Shown here: positions 44,251-54,370 of the stretch, one piece after another
Position numbering within the stretch: the stretch's first letter is position 1
Layout of the letters: each line of letters opens with the position of its first letter
Assembly: GCA_026018925.1 (NCBI GenBank)
Contig: JAKSZU010000002.1
Span: forward strand, 87,882,475 to 87,946,474
Direction of reading: 5' to 3'
DNA: 64,000 bases
Source: Tupaia tana
Lineage: Eukaryota; Chordata; Mammalia; Scandentia; Tupaiidae
Translations under genes and position numbers: made by a program
Notes under the pieces: model-generated
Databases searched by the model: none
What the model was told of the DNA's origin: nothing
What the model saw: the letters and a program-made list of their open reading frames with translations, nothing else

Positions 44251-44789
44251 ATGATAATACAATTAAGTAAGCAATTCTTTACAAAAGATACATTTAGTTT
44301 ATGAACCAGGTAGCGCTCATAGGCAAGATTTGAAAAGGTTTGGTGAATAAAGTAAAATTTTCCATTTTTTTTAAGGTACTGCATTTTTTTTTACAAGTGC
44401 TCAGCCCAAAGGGACCAAGGCTTGATGATGCCCTAGATTTCTAAGACTGTCTATCCTGAAACAATTATTTGTTTCGTTTGAGTTGCTACATTTTTCAGGT
44501 CATTAGTGGTAGGCAAAGTGGTTAATGACACTACCTGTTGTTGTTGTAGTTATTAGTGTCCTTTTTATCAGCTTGGTAAATCCAAACCACCAAATAAAAT
44601 TAAAAACATAAATGCACACAGTTTGAAACTGTGGTGCCTTTGTCTTCCTTTCCAGTATTGAACATTCAGAACCATAAATTATTACATTATTATAAATGTC
44701 TACAATCTCATTCTGAATTGAATATGTTCTTTCCCGTAGTTGTGACCATTTCAAATCCTTGGCTTAAGCCTCTGCTTGTGCTCACATAC

Positions 44790-45361
44790 TGACTGCTAAG
44801 GACTGAATCGTGCACACCCTCCCCCCTCGCTATTTATGTATGAAAGCCTTAAACTCTCAATGTGATGGTATTTGGAGATGGGAGATAATTTGGATGAGAT
44901 CATGAAGGTTGGGGGCTTGTGATGGGAGCAGTGCCATTATAAGAAGACCTATCAGAGAGGTTTACATCTGTATGAGGACACACACAGTGTGTAGGTGAAA
45001 AGGTGGCTCTTGGGGCCAGCAGGTGGTGTGGTGGTTACAGTGTTGGACTCCCACATGGCTGATTGTGGTTCGAGTCCTGGACCTGGCGGCTTGCTTTTTT
45101 ACTTTCCCTTTTTCTCTCTGTCTCTGTCTTGTCAAATTAAAAAATAAAAATAATAATAGCAAATAAAATTAAAATAAATAGTTCTTAAAAAAAAAAGGTG
45201 GCTCTCTCTGATACAGGAGAAGAGCTCTCACCAGAACCCAACAACGCTGGGCCTCTCATCTTGAAAGTTTAGACTGCATGATGTGAGGTAAAAATGTTCT
45301 ATGGGTTAAGCCACCTAGTTTGGTGTACTTTGTTAAGGCAGCCCTGCAGACTAAGACAGGT
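44790..45361 (+). mobile_element. MLT1 LTR (MaLR), split by a group C SINE
   Basis: CTAAGGACTGAATCGTGCACACC, CTCAATGTGATGGTATTTGGAG, GCCATTATAAGAAGACC; after the SINE GAGCTCTCACCAGAACC, TTAAGCCACCTAGTTTGGTG and GCAGACTAAGACAGG. Confidence 0.82.
45011..45194 (+). mobile_element. SINE, group C, nested in MLT1, 11-bp target duplication
   Basis: GGGGCCAGCAGGTGGTGTGG, GGTTCGAGTCCTGG, CTTGTCAAATTAAAAAATAAAAATAATAATAGC. AAGGTGGCTCT at 45000-45010 and 45195-45205. Confidence 0.93.
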
Positions 45362-45642
45362 ACCTTTGACTCTTCTCAAGCAATTCTTGTCAGAATTTAG
45401 AAGTAGTTGGTTACTTTGCATCATAAGTCAAGCTGCTATTCCAGTTGCAGTAAAAAGTAATATGTATTCAAGCAACTTCATTTTAGGAGTGTGCCTGGTA
45501 TGGAAGAGGTCTGGGTAGTCTAAGAGTTGGGTTCAGCTGCGTCTTGGCTTATTTGCTGTCTCAGTGAGCATTTTTTGACAAAGTAGGCCATTTTGTGAAG
45601 TGTAGAAAGTCTCTAACCAGTTGCAATCAAATGCTTTAATTT

Positions 45643-45910
45643 AATTTTTTTTTTTTTTTTTGAGAGGTTTTTGCTATAGGGCACGGGTACTTGCCAGAAA
45701 GACAGAGAGAGACAGAGACACAGAAAGTGAGAAATCATCCCCCGGGGGGATGACCATGCTGCAATCCCCTCTCCTCTGTTCCCCTTTTGAGATCTTGGGC
45801 ATATATGCACACACGCCCAGTGTGAATTGAAGACACCAGGTCCGGGACTCGAACCATGGTCAATTACATGGGGAGTTCAGTGACATAGCCATTATGCCAA
45901 CTGCTGGCAC
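45643..45910 (-). mobile_element. SINE, group A
   Basis: GAGAGGTTTTTGCTATAGGGC, CATCCCCCGGGGGGATGACC, GACACCAGGTCCGGGACTCG, CCAACTGCTGGCACC. Confidence 0.9.
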
Positions 45911-47216
45911 CATCTTTCATCTGATTTTTTTAAAATATAACTTTATTTGGCTTAATCAAGTTGACGAGAGCGTACTTTTCCCAGAAACTGTGATAACACG
46001 TTGAGAGTAACAGACTGAATTTAGTGTCAAAAAGTCTAAGAGTCACGCCCAGATCCTATTTGAAATTTATACATTTATACACCCTCAGATTACCCAATTC
46101 CATGGGAGCTATTTTACAACTCTATGATAGACTTACCATATGAATTCTGTCTTATCTAGTATACATCTATTGATTTACTTACTCTTCATTCGTCCCCCCA
46201 TGAGGGAGTTATAATTGTTATTTATGGGATTGTTTATCCCATGAGGAATAAACAATTTTGCCTCCATTTGCCATTAACTTCAACATTCTTTACACCATAT
46301 AAATCTGTGCCTCTTGACTTCCTTTTCGAAGTGGTTATAAGATTTGCCTAGTTCCCTCATTGAATTAGTTAAAGAAAACTAGTAAGTGAAAGCCACATCT
46401 TTGCCTCTTTCTGAAAATTATCTTTTAATACTTAGCTTTCTCATTTGGAATATGAGGATAGTAATTACACCCTCCTCCCTAAAATTTTGGGATTAAGTGA
46501 GTTTTCACTAACTGAATTGATATGGGGTTATTACAAACTGAAAATGTGTCTTTTCTACTTTTGTATTCCTAGTAACTTGGAAAGAGAATCTGCACAGGTG
46601 CTTTTAAATTATAAAATACCAGACTAATAGGAGGTATTGCTATTATTCTCAGATACAATTGGCAGCTCAGGAGCCAGAAACTTCAGATTTCATTTTGTAA
46701 ATGGCCAGATGATTCGCCTTAGACAGCTTTGAAAAGTCAAAGGAGCAGAAGTCACAGGCGGGGCAAGTGGGGACGTGGATACTCGGCAGCGGTTTCTGAT
46801 TCCATGAAGAAGCCACTTGTAGAAGAGAACGGTTAAAGGAGCCTCTAAGAGTTGCCTCTTTCTTTCTGGGCCCTTCACCATGAGAGAGTCAGAGGTCAAA
46901 AGTGCCCTTTCCACACAAACAGCTTTTCTAACACATAGTCATCCTGGTCTTTGCCTGTGCCAACTGAGGTGGGAGGGGAGGCAGCGAGGGGGTAGGGAGT
47001 AGAATTTCTGGTATGAAAAATCTTACAGTGAACATAAAGATCTGTTGAAACACTTCAGGATTGTCAGTGTTGATTGGCTGGATCTGTGTTCTACATTTTA
47101 CATTCAAAATATTTATTTTGGTTCTAAAAGATGAAATATAAGACTTAAAATAGGAAGCTAAAGCTCAAAATTGAGGTCACCATGGAAATAATTCATCATA
47201 GTTTTTAATGGTCTTC
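45911..47216. other. Unique intergenic sequence
   Basis: No recognisable repeat or exon. 46690-46990 is GC-richer with a 74-codon minus-strand open frame of no known family. Confidence 0.45.
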
Positions 47217-47224
47217 CTCCTCCC

Positions 47225-47308
47225 CTTCTTCTTCTTCTTCTTCTTCTTCTTCTTCTTCTTCTTCTTCTTCTTCTTCTTCTTCTTCTTCTTCTTCTTCTTC
47301 TTCTTCTT
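47225..47308. repeat. (CTT)n / (GAA)n microsatellite, about 28 units
   Basis: Uninterrupted CTT triplets directly on the A/T-tail side of a minus-strand SINE. Confidence 0.97.
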
Positions 47309-47566
47309 TCTTTTTAGAGGGAGGTTTATGCTATAGGGCATGTGCACTTGCCAGAGAGAGAGAGAGACAGAGAGACAGCAAGAAATCTCTCCCTGGGGCG
47401 GGGTGGTGAGGGGTGGGGGGACAGGTGGTCACACTGCAATCCCTTATCCTCCAGTCTCCTCTCCAGATTTTGGGAATGCACACACATGCACCTGGCATAA
47501 ATTTTAGCCGTTGGTCAACTATGAGGGAGTCCAACAATATAAACATTACACCATCTGCTGGTCCCT
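47309..47566 (-). mobile_element. SINE, group B
   Basis: TTTATGCTATAGGGCATGTGC, GGTGGTCACACTGCAATCCC, TGGTCAACTATGAGGGAGTCC, CCATCTGCTGGTCCC. A G-rich insertion sits in the middle. Confidence 0.85.
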
Positions 47567-47734
47567 AACGGTCATATTATTCTTCACTTTCCCACTCTTC
47601 ATTTCTTTATGATCTCAAAAAGACAAGGTGCACTAGATGTCTCATTCATGAAATATTCCTGACTCCAGGTTTACAGGAAGGCAACTTGCACCCACTAGGT
47701 AAGTACCCAAACTCGTCAATCTGTCATACTGTAA

Positions 47735-48180
47735 TAGGCTGAATGACAGCCCCAAGATACCAGGCCCCAATCCCTGGAACCTCTATGTGGAGAAAGTGTC
47801 TTTAAAAGGGATTTACTGAAGGACCTTGAGATGGAGAGATTATCCTGGATTAACCTAGTGGGCTCTCAATCCAATCAAGGGTGTCATCAGAGGAGAGAGA
47901 GGCAGAAGGAGAAATGACATGGAAGAGAGAAGGCACTATGACCATGGAGGCAGCCTGGAGTGGTGTGGCTAGGAACTGGGGAATGCTGGCAACACCAGAG
48001 GCTAGAAGAGATGAGATTTCCCTCTAGAGCTTGAGGAGGGATTGTGGCCATACTGACACCCTGATTCCATTCCAATGGAACCAACTTCAGATTTCTCACT
48101 TCCAGAACTGCAAGAGAATGTTTTGCTCTAATATATGTTAAGCTGCCCAGTTCATTGTAACTTGTTACAGAGGTCATAAC
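47735..48180 (+). mobile_element. MLT1-type LTR (MaLR)
   Basis: CTGTAATAGGCTGAATGACAG, CCAATCCCTGGAACCTCTATG, CTTGAGATGGAGAGATTATCCTGGATTA, CACTTCCAGAACTGCAAGAG, GTAACTTGTTACAGAGGTCATAAC. Confidence 0.8.
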
Positions 48181-48190
48181 AATCACATAT

Positions 48191-48897
48191 GTTGGGTTGT
48201 TGAAAAAGTCATGATGTGTTTTTCTTATTTTTATACTACATTTAATCACATATATCTTTACAGTGTATAACATTTCTTTTCCCAGCATGATTACCATGCA
48301 TATCAGTCAAGACAAAGACATTACTATCCACATCATCATCAAATAGCTTTCCATTTTTTTCAGATTATTATTATTATTTATTCTCATTATTATTATTTTT
48401 AAACATCCAGTCACTATATATCATTTGGGTTGTTAAGAGAATTTACCCAACATGAAATGCTTCTCAGATCAGTCCAGTTGAGAATATTATACATCTTATC
48501 ATCAACAGGTAATTAACCATTTCTGTGTCCCACAAATGTCATGCCTCTCTATTTGTTCTCGTGCTATCTTTCTCTATACCATTCCCTACCCCCCTCCCAA
48601 TTCCATACTGTCTTCAGCATCCATAACTATTTTCACTGTTTTTATACCCTCCAGTATTTCAATCTCTACCATAAAGTGCAGATAGTCGGTACATATTAAG
48701 TGGATGCATACAATATCTTTCTTTCATAGCCTGACTTGCTTCACTCAGCAATGATCTTCTATATTTGACCACTTTCTATCAAATGCCAGGGTCTTGTTTT
48801 TAATGACTGAATAGTATTCCATAGGGTATATATGCCACACTTTTTCATGATGTGTTTTTCTGTGCAAAAATGTGTCATGATTTTTCTGACGACCCAA
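48191..48897. mobile_element. Mariner-type MITE, split by an L1
   Basis: Left 48191-48225 (GTTGGGTTGTTGAAAAAGTC) and right 48862-48897 (ending TTTTTCTGACGACCCAA) form inverted repeats. Joined without the L1 they would be a roughly 75-bp hairpin element, similar in design to MADE1. Confidence 0.75.
48226..48844 (-). mobile_element. L1 3' end, nested in a MITE, 17-bp target duplication
   Basis: TTTACAGTGTATAACATTTC, CCCAGCATGATTACC, ATAGTATTCCATAGGGTATATATGCC. TCATGATGTGTTTTTCT at 48209-48225 and 48845-48861. 5'-truncated. Confidence 0.9.
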
Positions 48898-48960
48898 TAG
48901 ATACTTGCAAGGAAATTATCTTGCATACGCTGAAAACAAAATGAAGCAAACATTGCCTTG

Positions 48961-49261
48961 GGACCAGCAGATGGTGTGATGACCATGTCGCTGGACTCCC
49001 TCGTAGTCGACCGTGGTTCAAGTCTCAGACCCAGTGGCTTAAACTCATGCTGGGCATGTGTGCGTGCATGCCCAAGATCCCGAGAGGAGAATGGAGGAGA
49101 AAGGATTGTGGCATGGCCATTCTCTCTGGGGGGTGATTTCTTGCTTTCTATCTCTCTGTCTCTCCGGCGAGCACAACACGTGTCCTATAGCAAAAAAAGA
49201 AAAACAAAACAAAACAAAAACAAAAAAACCCAACAACAACAACAAACCAAACCCAAACCAA
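48961..49261 (+). mobile_element. SINE, group A with 13-bp target duplication
   Basis: GGACCAGCAGATGGTGTGATG, GGTTCAAGTCTC, CTCTGGGGGGTG, end CCTATAGC and a long AAAAC-rich tail. AAACATTGCCTTG at 48948-48960 and 49262-49274. Confidence 0.92.
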
Positions 49262-49269
49262 AAACATTG

Positions 49270-49655
49270 CCTTGTGTATTAGTTTGCTAGGGCTGCCAAA
49301 ACAAAGCTCTGTGAACTACAGACGGCTTAAAAAGCAGACATCAATTCTTTCACATTGGAAGTTAAAAGTTTCAGATCAAAGTGTTTTTCTTTTGAGGCCC
49401 CTCTCTTCAGCTTGTAGATAGGTGCCTTCCTGTGTCTTCATATGGTCTTCCCTCTGCACCTGTCTCCGTGTGTCAAAATCTCCTCTTAGAAGGATAGTGA
49501 TGATGTTGGATTAGGATCACTTATACAATCTCATTATACTTTAATGACCTCTTTAAAGGTTTTATGCTTAAATACAGTCCATTCCAAGGTAATGGGGATT
49601 AGGACTTCAATATGTAAATTTTGGCAGGACAAAATTCAACCCATAACACTACCAA
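49270..49655 (-). mobile_element. MLT1 LTR (MaLR)
   Basis: GTGTATTAGTTTGCTAGGGCTGCC, CATATGGTCTTCCCTCTGCACC, TAATGACCTCTTTAAAGG, TATGTAAATTTTGGCAGGAC, CAACCCATAACAC: an inverted MLT1 from end to end. Confidence 0.85.
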
Positions 49656-49664
49656 GTAACATTG

Positions 49665-49770
49665 TTTTCTCCATTTTTACATATGAGGAAACCAAAGCCC
49701 CAAATAGCTCAAGATGACACTGCTGATCAGCTGTGGAGCTTAGATTTGAATGCAAGGTGCTCTGAAACCA
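49665..49770 (+). repeat. MIR element
   Basis: TTTTTACATATGAGGAAACC, AAAGCCCC, GTGGAGCTTAGATTTGAATGCAAGG: the central MIR motifs in order. Confidence 0.78.
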
Positions 49771-49776
49771 CACGTC

Positions 49777-49781
49777 AAAAA

Positions 49782-49816
<35 letters not shown>

Positions 49817-49817
49817 A
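49777..49817. repeat. (AAAT)n microsatellite
   Basis: About ten AAAT units directly after the MIR. Confidence 0.95.
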
Positions 49818-49941
49818 AACAACAACAATATATTTTGGGGTAGAATTAATTTTTGTTGAATGCTATTTCTTATTAGAAAGTTTTGATAAGGTTACCAGCT
49901 TTCAGTCAGGCTATGATAAGGTTGTGGTGTTAAGACAGGAT

Positions 49942-50338
49942 ACAGCAAAACAGACAATGGGAATAAGAACCCTCTCCCCCGCAAAGATTCCATTAGGAAA
50001 TTAAAGCAGATGACATTCAGATGTTTCTCAGCTTTCAGTGAGGTTACATCTGATTAGCTCATTGTAAGTTGAAAATGATACAAATCAAAAATGCATTTAG
50101 GACTGGCCCCTTAGCTTAGTGGTCAAGGGAAGTTGGATTGCTACAGAGCTGACCTTGACCAATAAGCTAGGGGGGCAGCCCTAAATGCATTTTTTTATTT
50201 GCAACATTTTTAATTTACAATGGACTCATTGGATGTAACCTCATTGGAAGTTGAGGAGTATCTGTATGTCATCTGCTTTAATTTTCTAATGTATTCATGT
50301 GGGGAGAAAGGTTCTTATCCCCATTGTCTGTTTTTCTG
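49942..50338. repeat. Imperfect inverted duplication, arms of about 187 bp
   Basis: The left arm (49942-50128) reappears as its reverse complement at 50153-50338 around a 24-nt spacer. It starts at ACAGCAAAACAGACAATGG, passes through a Tigger end and reaches the SINE-head segment ending GGTCAAGG. Within the innermost 30 bp, 26 positions agree; over the whole arm agreement is about 80-85% by eye. The right arm sits inside a group B-like SINE that continues at about 50345, and TGACC occurs at both junctions. Best read as a fold-back template switch that pasted an inverted copy of upstream sequence. Confidence 0.85.
50014..50099 (+). mobile_element. Tigger-type DNA transposon, 5' terminal part
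   Basis: The segment reads like the end of a TcMar-Tigger element (CAGATG..CTC, then GAGGTTACATC, then TTGAAAAT and AAAATGCATTTA). The same terminal sequence appears inverted at about 50185-50265 as part of the inverted duplication. The interior resumes at 50573 after a SINE insertion. Confidence 0.65.
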
Positions 50339-50559
50339 TGTGACCATGGTTCGAAGTCCAGCCCTAACGGCTTGAAAAACAACACAAGGCACATATGCTT
50401 GCCTGTCCTAAATCCCAACAGGGTAGAGAAATAAAGGAGAAAAAATTGTGGTGTGACCATGCCCAATGAAAGGTGTTTTCTCCCTTCCCCTTACTCTCTT
50501 TCTCTTTCTGTCTCCCAGTTTCTCTCAGACAAGAGCATATACCCTCTGGCAATGAAAAA
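50100..50559 (+). mobile_element. Old group B-like SINE split by an inverted duplication
   Basis: Head GGACTGGCCCCTTAGCTTAG at 50100-50155; body from GACCATGGTTCGAAGTCC (about 50343) through GGCTTGAAAAAC to CCCTCTGGCAATGAAAAAA at 50559. Target duplication AAAAATGCATTTA at 50087-50099 and 50560-50572. The roughly 190 bp between head and body are not SINE; they are the right arm of the inverted duplication. Confidence 0.75.
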
Positions 50560-50572
50560 AAATGCATTTAAA

Positions 50573-50890
50573 ACACTTAGTCTACCAAATATCATAGCTT
50601 ATGCTCAGAACTCTCTCACATTAGTCAACAGTTGGGTAAAGTTATCTAACACAAAGCCTAGTTTATAATAAAGTGTTGAATATCTCTTGGATGCAATCTA
50701 TTGACTACTGTACTGAAAGTGAGAAACAACAATGGCTCGCTGCCCCTGCCACAATCAGGAAGACAGTATGGCGTCACATATGACTAGCCTGGGAAATATC
50801 TAAATTCAAAATCTGAAATGCCTTTGCTACTCAATACCTATTGTGCTTTTGCATCATTAAAAAGTTGAAACATTTTATGTGAAACCACTG
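50573..50890 (+). mobile_element. Tigger-type DNA transposon, internal part
   Basis: Continues the element interrupted at 50099: AAACACTTAGTCTACC, ATCATAGCTTA, then AACACAAAGCC and ATAATAAAGTGTTGAATATC match the non-autonomous Tigger-like consensus I remember. Too decayed to code for a transposase. Confidence 0.65.
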
Positions 50891-51213
50891 GAAATGGAGA
50901 ACTATGTGCATATGAACTTCTAATATATGTGCTTCAAAATATAGTCAAAAAGTATCAAAGGGAAATAATTGTTTTCTCTTAGAAGAGTCTTTTTGTTCCT
51001 CACTCCTCTAGTTTTTTTAATTTTGTTTTGTTTTGTTTTGTTGTTGTTGTTGTTGTTGTTGTTCAGTAAGCTCAACCTAAAGCTGAAGAAGGAGGTACAG
51101 CCTTGGCAATAAATCATCACAATATAAAAAAGAAGTCTGTCATAAAACAATCTCTCTTAAGGCTGAGTTTTTGAAGTATCAAATTTGGGACCAATATAAA
51201 AATATATAATAAG
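50891..51213. other. AT-rich intergenic sequence with (TTTTG)n and (TTG)n
   Basis: Simple repeats at 51020-51064; nothing else assignable. Confidence 0.5.
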
Positions 51214-51365
51214 GGACCAGCAGGTGACATGGTGGATAAGGTGCTGGACTCCCACATGGTCAACCATGGTTCAAGTCCTGAACTAGTGGCTAACTTTCTC
51301 TCTCTCTCTGGTGAATACACATGCTCGATAGCAAACTAAAAAAAAATTAAATTAAATAAATAGTT
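51214..51365 (+). mobile_element. SINE, group C
   Basis: GGGACCAGCAGGTGACATGG, GGTTCAAGTCCTG, CTAACTTTCTCTCTCTC, end GCTCGATAGCAAACTAAAAAAAAATT. Confidence 0.88.
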
Positions 51366-51489
51366 TTTAAAAAGACGTATATTTAAAACCTATAATAAAT
51401 TATGAGTTCTTTTTAGGAATTTAGAAATCTTTTAGAGGTGGGGGTGAGAGGGCTAGGAAGGTTAAGGAAGAAAGCATTGAACAGACCGA

Positions 51490-51815
51490 GGGATGCAGAT
51501 AGCAGGGGCAAGTGGAGTGTGGAACAGTATACCACAACTGAGTTTAAAAAAAAAAGACATTGCCAATAATTTATATAGAAAGAACGAGAGAGAGAAAGAA
51601 AGACTAAAGAAAGAAAGAAAAAAGAAGAAAGACAAAGAGAGAAGAGCAAAAATTAATGGTATGTACCATAATGGGGTATTCCTTTTCAAAAACAATGAAT
51701 ATGGTATTATCCTTGATTTTATTATCACACAGTGCACATATGGTTTGAAAATCCATATCATACCCCTCAAAGATGTGCAACAATTAAGTGTAAATAAGAA
51801 ATTATAAAATAAAAT
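51490..51815 (+). mobile_element. L1 3' UTR relic (weak)
   Basis: AATGAATATGGTATTATCCTTGATTTTATTATC, GTTTGAAAATCCATATCATAC, GATGTGCAACAATTAAGTGTAAAT resembles L1 3' termini. A GA-rich stretch lies at 51585-51640. Confidence 0.45.
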
Positions 51816-51885
51816 GTAATTAATAGAAAAGAATACAGGATGTCCATCTAGTAGTTTCTAATTAATATAGCATATGACTATTTTT

Positions 51886-52137
51886 TTTTTTTTGAGAGGT
51901 TTTTGCTATAGGGCGTGTGCGCTTGCCAGACAGAGAGAGAGAGAGAGACAGAAAGCGAGAAATCACCCCCCAGGGGGGATGGCCATGCTGCAGTCCCTTC
52001 TCCATTCTCCTCTCGGGATCTTGGGCACGCATGCACACGCGCCTGGCGTGAGTTTAAGCCACTGGGTCCGGAACTTGAATCACGGTTGACTAGTGGGAGT
52101 CCAGCAACACAGCCATTAAGCTAACTGCTGGTCCCAT
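51886..52137 (-). mobile_element. SINE, group A with 15-bp target duplication
   Basis: GAGAGGTTTTTGCTATAGGGC to AGCTAACTGCTGGTCC. CATATGACTATTTTT at 51871-51885 and 52138-52152. Confidence 0.94.
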
Positions 52138-52312
52138 CATATGACTATTTTTAAAAGAATTGTTCTTCATAAGGCTGGATAATTCTATCAGCTAAGCATT
52201 TTTTTTTTTTTGGTGATTTTATTTTATCATATATTTCCTTATTTTTACATTTTCCACAAACATTTACTTTGCATATATATCAAAAAAATTTTGCTCACAC
52301 TCTACAGTTCTT

Positions 52313-52596
52313 TTTTTTTCTTTTTTATTTTTATTTATTTTTTTTTTGGAGAGGTTTTTGCTATAGGGCGCGTGCGCTCGCCAGACAGACAGAGACATAG
52401 AGACAGAAAGCGAGAAATCACCCCCCAGGGGGGATGGTCACGCTGCAATCCCTTCTCCTCCATTCTCCTCTTGGGATCTTGGGCATGCACGCACACGCGC
52501 CCGGCGTGAGTTTTAAGCCACCTTGTCCGGGACACGAACCGTGGTCGACTACGTGAGAGTCCAGCGACATAGCCATTATGCTAACTGCTGGTTCCC
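52313..52596 (-). mobile_element. SINE, group A with 15-bp target duplication
   Basis: GAGAGGTTTTTGCTATAGGGCG, CCCCCCAGGGGGGATGG, GTGGTCGACTACGTGAGAGTCC. CACTCTACAGTTCTT at 52298-52312 and 52597-52611. Confidence 0.94.
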
Positions 52597-52611
52597 CACT
52601 CTACAGTTCTT

Positions 52612-53479
52612 GACAATTAATAAACAACTTTCAAAATTTCAAAAAACTGAATTTTAAAGATAATGTTCAAAATCTTTGTTATAATTTTTTGTGACTATAA
52701 CAACAGAGACAATATGGTTTTAAATATTTTTGAGAAAAGATTTATATGTCAACTACTCAAACTGTTGAAAAGCAAATGCCCAGCACTAAATTCACACATA
52801 AACCTTTTCAATTCAGCCCTGCCTACCAATATTCTGTGATATATCATCTGTTAGCAAAGGTCAGTCTCTTTTTCTTCCTTCAAAGTCTTCCTCAAGATAA
52901 TCCTCTAGTTGTGGTTGCTCTTTTGCAATCTCTACCGATTACAATGCTGGGCTGGAAAAATCCGGTTATTTTATGGTACAGATTCTTCATATATCTTCTC
53001 TAATCCTCTCCGCCAGGCAGAACTATCTGTGGTGCCAGGCCATCTTTCTAAGAGCTTCTGTTGGCTTACTTGACGTCCCCTTTAGTTCCATAGTTTTCCG
53101 GTTTAATCTTCAGATATGACATTCCAGTCAAAGCCCTGTCCAATGAGTATTTCCAGTTTCTGATTCAAGGCAGCAGGCATTATTGAACTTATGCAAATAA
53201 CCATTCTACCACAAAGTAAGAATACTCCCAAATATTTCCCAATTCCAGAGGGGTCAGGAAGGGAGAAAAGTTTATGTTTCTATTGAAAGATACAAACAAA
53301 CAAAAAGAAAAAACATTTTAACAAATTGCTGAAATTTCTAGCAGCTCCAAAGAAAGCAAAATTCTTAAATTGGGAAAACAACACATAGTAAAGAAAAAAT
53401 CAGTAATGTTTTAGTCAAGAGTCACAAAATTCTATCTAACCTGTTCAGTCTTATGTAATTAATCTCTCTTCTGTTGAAT
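52612..53479. other. Unique intergenic sequence
   Basis: No feature supported; an 85-codon plus-strand open frame (52746-53003) has no recognisable domain. Confidence 0.45.
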
Positions 53480-54370
53480 TTGCAGTGTTACTGTGGTCCG
53501 ATCTTTTCATTTAAATCCTGGAAGTTAGCATTCAACGTTATTACTAGTATTTCTTGACCCTAGCTTAAAGTTGGTCATTTTTTGGTTGCTTTTTGTTCTC
53601 TTATTTCTTTTCTTGCTCACATTGTTTCTGTTCAGAGGTCTGATGTTAGCCTGATAGAATAACTTTATAAGTAAGCTGATGTTTCTCTCTTGCCAATTTT
53701 AGTATCTTCTCTTTGTTTGTGGATTTTGCCAAACTGGCTATGATGTGCCTTGGAGATCTTCTTGGTTGATTCTATTAGGGGTCCTTTGTATTTCTTAGGT
53801 GTGAATATTTGGATTATTTTTCTCTTTTGGGGGGAGAGGTTTTTGCTATAGGGCGCGTGCGCTCGTCAGAAAGACAAAGAGACTGAGAGAGAGAAAGAGA
53901 GAAATCACCCCCTGGGGGGATGGCCACACCACAATTCCTTCTCCTCCATTCTCCTCTTGGGATCTTGGGCATGCACGCACATGCTCCCTGCATGAGTTGA
54001 AGCCACCGAGTCCAGGACTTGAACTGCTGTTGACTCCATGGGAGTCCAGTGACATGACCATTATGCCAACTGCTGGATATTTGAATGCCTCTCTAGATTT
54101 GGAAAGTTTTCTTTCAGGATTTCATGGAATAGATTATCAATGCCCTTATTAGTATTTTTGCCTTCTGGGATACTGGTTATTCGGATGTTTGGGCGATTAA
54201 TGGTATCTACTATTTCTCGTATAGAATTCTCCTTTTTCTAAGTTATTTTCTCAGGTTTTTGGTTGTTTTTTCTAGGTCAGAAGTTTTGCCTTCAATGTTA
54301 GAGAATTTCTTGGTTTCTCGTATTTCTTGTGCCTCTGTGGTGCTTTCTGGTCATTCTGGGACAAAATCTC
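53480..54370 (-). mobile_element. Old L1/HAL1-type LINE, 5' or ORF1 part, split by a SINE
   Basis: CTGGCTATGATGTGCCTTGG, GATCTTCTTGGTTGATTCTATT, GGAAAGTTTTCTTTCAGGATTTCATGGAATAG, GCCTTCTGGGATACTGGTTATTCGGATG: the inverted order of the ORF1-proximal part of old mammalian L1. Confidence 0.6.
53831..54076 (-). mobile_element. SINE, group A, nested in an old LINE
   Basis: GGGGGGAGAGGTTTTTGCTATAGGG, CCCCCTGGGGGGATGG, GTTGACTCCATGGGAGTCC, GCCAACTGCTGG. The LINE continues on both sides. Confidence 0.92.

Noticed and set aside
47225..47308. CRISPR-like or satellite array
   Set aside because: It is a plain triplet microsatellite without spacers.
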